From assembly GCF_004766045.1 (NCBI RefSeq), contig NZ_SPQQ01000010.1, positions 62,001 to 126,000 of the forward strand: 64,000 nucleotides of DNA, in the 5' to 3' direction. Position 1 is the first letter of the stretch; each line of letters starts with the position of its first letter. Positions 59,565-64,000 of this stretch are shown in pieces. The translations under genes were made by a program, and so were the position numbers. The notes beneath the pieces were generated by a model that had not been told where the DNA came from, did not search any database, and was given only the letters and a program-made list of their open reading frames with translations. The DNA is from Desulfosporosinus fructosivorans (GTDB lineage Bacteria > Bacillota > Desulfitobacteriia > Desulfitobacteriales > Desulfitobacteriaceae).

Positions 59565-59852
59565 TTACAGGCCCGCGAAGTTTTCGATCTTATCTCCAGC
59601 TTTAAGCGTAGCAATCGCTTTTTTGCGGTTAGAAGTTTTCCCAACATACTTGCCAACCCGCTTCTCTTTGCCTTTGACACTCATAGTACGGAGTTCGACA
59701 ACCGATACTTTAAACATCTTTTCTACCGCAGCTTTGATTTCGATCTTGTTTGCAGCAGGATTTACCCAGAAGGAGTATTTGTTCTCCTCGACAAGCCCTA
59801 CAGACTTCTCTGAGATTACTGGACTTTTGAGGACATCACGTGCGTCGCGCAT
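59565..59852 (-). CDS. rplW: Ribosomal protein L23
   Basis: 95 aa. 'MRDARDVLKSPVISEKSVGL' and 'NKYSFWVNPAANKIEIKAAV' are family motifs. It forms the docking site at the exit tunnel. Start overlaps the rplD stop by one base. Confidence 0.97.
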   Translation of the reverse strand: MRDARDVLKSPVISEKSVGLVEENKYSFWVNPAANKIEIKAAVEKMFKVSVVELRTMSVKGKEKRVGKYVGKTSNRKKAIATLKAGDKIENFAGL

Positions 59853-60475
59853 TACGCTAACACCTCCTCTGTTTTTGTTACTGCTGCTTTGGTCATGACA
59901 AGAATATCATAATTGAGAATATCTACAACATTCATTCCTGCAACATCCGTTGTCTTTACACCTTCGATGTTTCGAGCAGAGCGTTGTACCGCATCATCAA
60001 TATCGTCCATCACGATCATAGCCTTCTTGCCAATTTGAAGAGCTTTCAGTACTTTCACCATTTCACGGGTTTTTGCTTCACCCATGCTTAAGGTGTCTAG
60101 TACAATCAGCTGTTGCTCCATAACCTTTGAAGAAAGTGCCGAGTGCAAAGCCAATCGGCGAACTTTTTTAGGTAATTTAAATCCGTATTTGCGAGGTTTG
60201 GGTGCGAAGACAACACCACCGCCTCTCCACAACGGGGAGCGCGTGCTACCTGAACGTGCACGACCGGTTCCTTTTTGACGCCATGGTTTGCGTCCACCTC
60301 CGCGTACTTCTCCGCGCAACAAGGCAGATTGAGTGCCCCGTCTTGCTCCTGCTAGTTGTGACACTACTGCAGAGTGTAATACATGGATATTTGGGGTAAT
60401 TCCAAACACGCTTTCGCTGAGTTCAATCTCACCGACAGCAGCACCTTGCATATCTAATACTTGAACTTTCGGCAT
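59852..60475 (-). CDS. rplD: Ribosomal protein L4
   Basis: 207 aa. 'ARRGTQSALLRGEVRGGGRK' and 'PWRQKGTGRARSGSTRSPLW' (the tunnel loop) are diagnostic. In E. coli L4 represses the S10 operon. Confidence 0.98.
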   Translation of the reverse strand: MPKVQVLDMQGAAVGEIELSESVFGITPNIHVLHSAVVSQLAGARRGTQSALLRGEVRGGGRKPWRQKGTGRARSGSTRSPLWRGGGVVFAPKPRKYGFKLPKKVRRLALHSALSSKVMEQQLIVLDTLSMGEAKTREMVKVLKALQIGKKAMIVMDDIDDAVQRSARNIEGVKTTDVAGMNVVDILNYDILVMTKAAVTKTEEVLA

Positions 60476-60498
60476 TGCTTATTCCTCCTTTCTCAGTG

Positions 60499-61128
60499 TT
60501 ACTTCGCCTTGACAGAAGGCTTCAGAATGAGCAACGATTTATTGGCTCCTGGGACAGACCCTTTGATCAAGATCAGATTCTTATCTACATCTACTCGCAC
60601 GACTTCCAGGTTTTGTATCGTAACACGTTCGCCACCCATACGTCCGGGTAGCTCACGACCTTTAAATACTCGAGCCGGGCCCTTCGCGCCAAGGGAACCT
60701 GTACGACGGTGATATTTCGATCCATGCGCCATCGGTCCACGACTTGCATTATGACGCTTGATCATTCCTGCGAAACCTTTACCCTTAGAAGTGCCGACAA
60801 CATCAATTTTGTCGCCAACCGCGAATAAATCCGCTTTTACTTCCTGACCGATTTCATAACTCTCAACATCACTGATCTTAAACTCTCTAACATACCGCAT
60901 TGGCTTCAATGAAGCTTTTTGGAAATGCCCTTTGCGCGGCTTATTACTTAAGCTTTCGCGAAGTAGTGAGAATCCAATTTGAATAGCGTTGTAGCCATCG
61001 GTCGCTACAGTCTTCTTCTGTACCACTGGGCAGGGACCCGCTTCAACCACTGTGACTGGGACTACTTGCCCTTCGGGTGTGAAAATCTGAGTCATACCAA
61101 TCTTTTTACCTAAAATTCCTTTTGACAC
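60499..61128 (-). CDS. rplC: Ribosomal protein L3
   Basis: 209 aa from GTG 61128 (MSKGILGKKIGMTQIFTPEG); another GTG three codons upstream is inside the GGAGGTG site. 'KGKGFAGMIKRHNASRGPMA' and 'LGAKGPARVFKGRELPGRMG' are conserved. It follows an unusually long 190-base gap after rpsJ. Confidence 0.96.
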   Translation of the reverse strand: MSKGILGKKIGMTQIFTPEGQVVPVTVVEAGPCPVVQKKTVATDGYNAIQIGFSLLRESLSNKPRKGHFQKASLKPMRYVREFKISDVESYEIGQEVKADLFAVGDKIDVVGTSKGKGFAGMIKRHNASRGPMAHGSKYHRRTGSLGAKGPARVFKGRELPGRMGGERVTIQNLEVVRVDVDKNLILIKGSVPGANKSLLILKPSVKAK

Positions 61129-61137
61129 GAATGCCAC

Positions 61138-61320
61138 CTCCTAAACGCTTTGAAGTGCGCCAGATCATTTCCAGAGCACGAGAGCGTCGTTTTCTTATTT
61201 TGTCGCGATCCCCTCGGTAACTACTCCACGCTACCGGGCGTTTCTCGCACCAAACATAACGACAGTATATCACATAACTAAAAGTTTGGCTACTCAAAAA
61301 CATAGCAAATTATGCTAAAT
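61138..61320 (-). promoter_or_regulatory. Intergenic leader before rplC with candidate internal promoter
   Basis: Minus-strand TGATATACT gives an extended -10 (TATACT at 61264-61269 with TG two bases upstream). The -35 is weak. The 128-nt leader can form GGTAGC...GTTACC-type pairings. No gene is convincing in this gap. Confidence 0.4.
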
Positions 61321-61626
61321 CTATAGCTTGATTTCTATGTCCACGCCTGCAGGTAAGTCTAAACGCATAAGGGCGTCTACAGTTTTCGGTGTAGGCTCGA
61401 GAATATCAATCAAACGTTTATGAGTGCGCATCTCAAACTGTTCACGAGAATCCTTATTGACATGAGGAGAGCGTAAGATTGTATAGATGCTTTTCTCTGT
61501 CGGTAGAGGAATAGGTCCACTGACCTGTGCACCAGTTCGCTTTGCAGTTTCTACAATGCGTTCCGCAGATTGGTCAAGTGTTTTGTGGTCAAAGGCTTTA
61601 AGACGAATCCTAATTTTTTGGCTCAT
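61321..61626 (-). CDS. rpsJ: Ribosomal protein S10
   Basis: 101 aa. 'MSQKIRIRLKAFDHKTLDQS' and 'GPIPLPTEKSIYTILRSPHV' are diagnostic. It also acts in antitermination with NusB. ATG 61626 has GAGGAGG upstream. Confidence 0.98.
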   Translation of the reverse strand: MSQKIRIRLKAFDHKTLDQSAERIVETAKRTGAQVSGPIPLPTEKSIYTILRSPHVNKDSREQFEMRTHKRLIDILEPTPKTVDALMRLDLPAGVDIEIKL

Positions 61627-61800
61627 AAGTTGATAACTACCTCCTCATATTTCCCGTTACACGGGTTTCGAGCGTAAAAATTCCCTAGCACAAGCGGAGT
61701 CACCTGTCTAGCAACCTTCTACGCCAAGTCAGAATTCAGATTCCAGAGGCCGGATGAGTACTGCACTCAATAGTCCAGCGCAATTTCACCTGACTCGTGC

Positions 61801-61832
61801 TAGTAGAGAGGAAGAAATCTTCCTCTCTACTA
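61801..61832. repeat. Perfect 15-bp inverted repeat between tuf and rpsJ
   Basis: TAGTAGAGAGGAAGA and its exact complement with a 2-base gap (AA). It lies 19 bases after the tuf stop. There is no T-tract, so it may be an RNA processing or stabilising hairpin or a weak terminator. The remaining gap (61627-61850) has no gene. Confidence 0.6.
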
Positions 61833-61850
61833 AATCCACTAAGTTAACGA

Positions 61851-63053
61851 TTAAGCATTAATCTTAGCAACAATACCTGAACCAACGGTGCGGCCACCCT
61901 CACGGATAGCAAAGCGAAGTCCTTCTTCCATAGCGATTGGGGTGATGAGTTCAACGTCAATCGTCACACGGTCTCCCGGCATAACCATTTCAGTACCCTC
62001 TGGAAGAGTGATAACACCAGTTACGTCCGTTGTGCGGAAGTAAAATTGGGGACGATAGTTGTGGAAAAACGGAGTATGTCGTCCGCCTTCTTCTTTATTC
62101 AAGATATAAACCTCACCAGAGAATTTTGTATGAGGTTTAATTGAACCAGCCTTAGCTAAAACTTGTCCACGCTCAATGTCTTTACGCTCAACTCCACGTA
62201 GAAGCGCACCGATGTTGTCGCCAGCTTGTGCAGAATCAAGGAGCTTACGGAACATTTCAACCCCGGTTACAATAGTCTTACGAGAAGTATCTGTCAAACC
62301 AACGATTTCAACTTCATCTCCAACTTTAACTCTTCCGCGATCAACACGACCGGTCGCAACTGTACCCCGACCAGTAATCGTGAAGACGTCCTCAATAGGC
62401 ATCAAGAAAGGCTTATCTGTATCACGCTCAGGAGTTGGAATGTAGGAATCGACGGCATCCATCAATTTCCAGATATCTCCACACCATTCGCATGTGCGTA
62501 ATCCGCAACCGCATTGCAGAGCCTTGAGACCTGAACCTGGGATAATGGGAACATTATCGCCATCAAACTCATACATCGTTAAGAGTTCGCGAATTTCCAT
62601 TTCGACGAGTTCAATGAGTTCCTCATCGTCAACCATGTCTCGTTTGTTAAGCCAAACAACAATACTTGGAACACCAACTTGGCGAGCCAAGAGAATGTGT
62701 TCACGTGTTTGTGGCATAGGGCCGTCAGCAGCAGATACACAGAGGATTGCACCGTCCATTTGAGCTGCGCCAGTAATCATGTTTTTAACATAATCCGCGT
62801 GTCCTGGGCAGTCCACATGAGCGTAGTGACGATTTTCAGTCTCATACTCAACATGGGCCGTGGAGATCGTGATTCCACGCTCGCGCTCTTCAGGAGCTTT
62901 GTCGATTTGATCAAAGGCTGTGGCTACTGCGCCACCGACTTTGGATAGAACAACGGTGATTGCCGCTGTTGTAGTGGTTTTACCATGGTCGACGTGACCA
63001 ATGGTTCCAACGTTAACATGTGGTTTAGTTCTTTCGTATTTCGCTTTTCCCAT
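61851..63053 (-). CDS. tuf: Elongation factor Tu
   Basis: 400 aa from ATG 63053 (MGKAKYERTKPHVNVGTIGH). G1 'GHVDHGKT', G2 'RGITI', G3 DCPGH, G4 NKRD and G5 region are present. Residues about 178-192 are 'KALQCGCGLRTCEWCG', with four cysteines (181, 183, 188, 191) where most bacteria have a shorter acidic loop. This Cys loop, possibly zinc-binding, seems typical of Peptococcaceae EF-Tu. Delivers aminoacyl-tRNA to the ribosome. Confidence 0.98.
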   Translation of the reverse strand: MGKAKYERTKPHVNVGTIGHVDHGKTTTTAAITVVLSKVGGAVATAFDQIDKAPEERERGITISTAHVEYETENRHYAHVDCPGHADYVKNMITGAAQMDGAILCVSAADGPMPQTREHILLARQVGVPSIVVWLNKRDMVDDEELIELVEMEIRELLTMYEFDGDNVPIIPGSGLKALQCGCGLRTCEWCGDIWKLMDAVDSYIPTPERDTDKPFLMPIEDVFTITGRGTVATGRVDRGRVKVGDEVEIVGLTDTSRKTIVTGVEMFRKLLDSAQAGDNIGALLRGVERKDIERGQVLAKAGSIKPHTKFSGEVYILNKEEGGRHTPFFHNYRPQFYFRTTDVTGVITLPEGTEMVMPGDRVTIDVELITPIAMEEGLRFAIREGGRTVGSGIVAKINA

Positions 63054-63164
63054 TTTTTTCACTCCCTTAAAATAATTATTTAATATCTCTATAACAATGA
63101 GGTTTAGAAGCTCGAATTTTGACCTTTTAATTTCAAGCCTCGATCATCGAACCTCGAACCTTGC

Positions 63165-64000
63165 TTATGAACCTTGGCGTTTGGCGATGATACCTTCGGC
63201 AATGCCTTTAGGCACTTCTTCGTAGTGGTCAAACTGCATCACATAGACACCACGCCCTTGGGTAGCGGATCGCAGGTCTGTCGAATAACCAAACATTTCG
63301 GAAAGGGGAACAAAGCCACGTACAATTTGTGCATTACCACGCGCTTCCATTCCTTCGATCCGTCCTCGACGTGAACTTATGTCCCCAATCACATCTCCCA
63401 TGTAAGCCTCAGGAACAGTCACTTCAACCTTCATAACTGGTTCAATAATCGCAGGATCTGCTTTGAGGGCACCGGCTTTGAAAGCCATGGATCCAGCAAT
63501 CTTAAAGGCCATTTCTGAAGAGTCAACATCGTGGTAAGAACCGTCATAAACGGTAGCACGTATGTCAAGAACAGGGTATCCAGCCAAAATACCATTTTGC
63601 AAGGCTTCTTGGATACCAGCACCAATAGGGTTAATGTATTCCCTAGGAATAACTCCACCGACTACTTTATTGACGAATTCAAAGCCGCTTCCTGGTTCTA
63701 GTGGCATAAGTTCGATCCAACAGTGTCCGTATTGTCCACGACCGCCCGATTGACGTACAAACTTACCTTCAGATTTGACAGTCTTCCGAATGGTTTCTTT
63801 GTAAGCGACTTGAGGACGTCCTACGTCGCATTGTACCTTAAATTCCCGCTGAAGACGGTCAACAATAATTTCAAGATGGAGCTCGCCCATTCCTGCAATA
63901 ATCGTTTGCCCTGTTTCCGTGTCCGTGTGCATTCTAAATGTCGGATCTTCTTCAGCAAGACGAGCAAGTGCGCCACCCATTTTTTCCTGGTCGACTTTCG
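63165..64000 (-). CDS. fusA: Elongation factor G, C-terminal part (runs off window)
   Basis: At least 278 codons; the frame stays open to the window end. 'GMGELHLEIIVDRLQREFKV' (domain III), 'GRGQYGHCWIELMPLEPGSG' (domain IV) and 'MEVTVPEAYMGDVIGDISSR'-like domain V are visible. GTPase domains lie outside. It drives translocation and precedes tuf by 111 bases. Confidence 0.97.
   Translation of the reverse strand, partial: KVDQEKMGGALARLAEEDPTFRMHTDTETGQTIIAGMGELHLEIIVDRLQREFKVQCDVGRPQVAYKETIRKTVKSEGKFVRQSGGRGQYGHCWIELMPLEPGSGFEFVNKVVGGVIPREYINPIGAGIQEALQNGILAGYPVLDIRATVYDGSYHDVDSSEMAFKIAGSMAFKAGALKADPAIIEPVMKVEVTVPEAYMGDVIGDISSRRGRIEGMEARGNAQIVRGFVPLSEMFGYSTDLRSATQGRGVYVMQFDHYEEVPKGIAEGIIAKRQGS

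Noticed and set aside
61106..61303. 65-codon minus-strand frame between rpsJ and rplC
   Set aside because: It overlaps the rplC start and its Shine-Dalgarno site and has no family similarity; the interval looks regulatory.
61801..61832. 15-bp inverted repeat as tuf terminator
   Set aside because: No T-tract on either side, so I kept it as a repeat rather than a terminator.

Overview
The window is a Gram-positive, Clostridia-type chromosome segment. It joins the right-hand part of a temperate contractile-tailed prophage (about 1 to 42,000) to the host S10-spc-alpha ribosomal gene cluster (about 42,030 to 64,000). The host gene order (fusA, tuf, rpsJ through rplQ, ECF transporter, truA, rplM, rpsI), strong Shine-Dalgarno sites with many GTG/TTG starts, a zinc-type S14 and adenylate kinase, and a Cys-rich EF-Tu segment suggest a Peptococcaceae/Desulfitobacteriaceae relative (Desulfosporosinus or Desulfitobacterium-like). 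The taxon is inference.

Phage late region (1-16.5 kb, minus strand). Read in the direction of transcription from 16.5 kb down to 1: a sigma-like late regulator, small and large terminase, portal, MuF head protein, scaffold/protease, cement protein, DUF2184 capsid, neck and connector proteins, tail terminator, contractile sheath, tube, a tail assembly chaperone with a clear -1 frameshift, and a tape measure protein that runs off the left edge. Tail fibres, baseplate, lysis genes and the left attachment site lie outside the window.

Phage early/replication region (16.5-40.4 kb, minus strand). From the switch inward: Cro-like and excisionase-like regulators, small Cys-rich proteins, a zinc-finger protein, a single-polypeptide SbcD-SbcC (Mre11-Rad50) fusion, a DUF5131 iron-sulfur protein, an ERF-type annealing protein, SSB, a DEAH helicase, a PAPS-reductase-family PP-loop protein, HNH and VRR nucleases, an AEP primase-helicase fusion and a DNA methyltransferase. 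Next to the methyltransferase is a 276-bp cluster of nine TAACCAC-type repeats, a candidate replication origin. The CI-like repressor and tyrosine integrase (plus strand, 40.57-41.95 kb) face away from the early operon across an operator-rich promoter region.

Host region. The prophage ends just beyond the terminator of rpsI, so the right attachment site should lie between the integrase and the 3' end of rpsI. All host genes are on the minus strand: fusA (partial), tuf, rpsJ, rplC-D-W-B, rpsS, rplV, rpsC, rplP, rpmC, rpsQ, rplN-X-E, rpsN, rpsH, rplF-R, rpsE, rpmD, rplO, secY, adk, map, infA, rpmJ, rpsM-K-D, rpoA, rplQ, a fused EcfA1-A2 ATPase, ecfT, truA, rplM, rpsI. All look intact. The phage genes also look intact, so the element is probably a functional prophage (inference).
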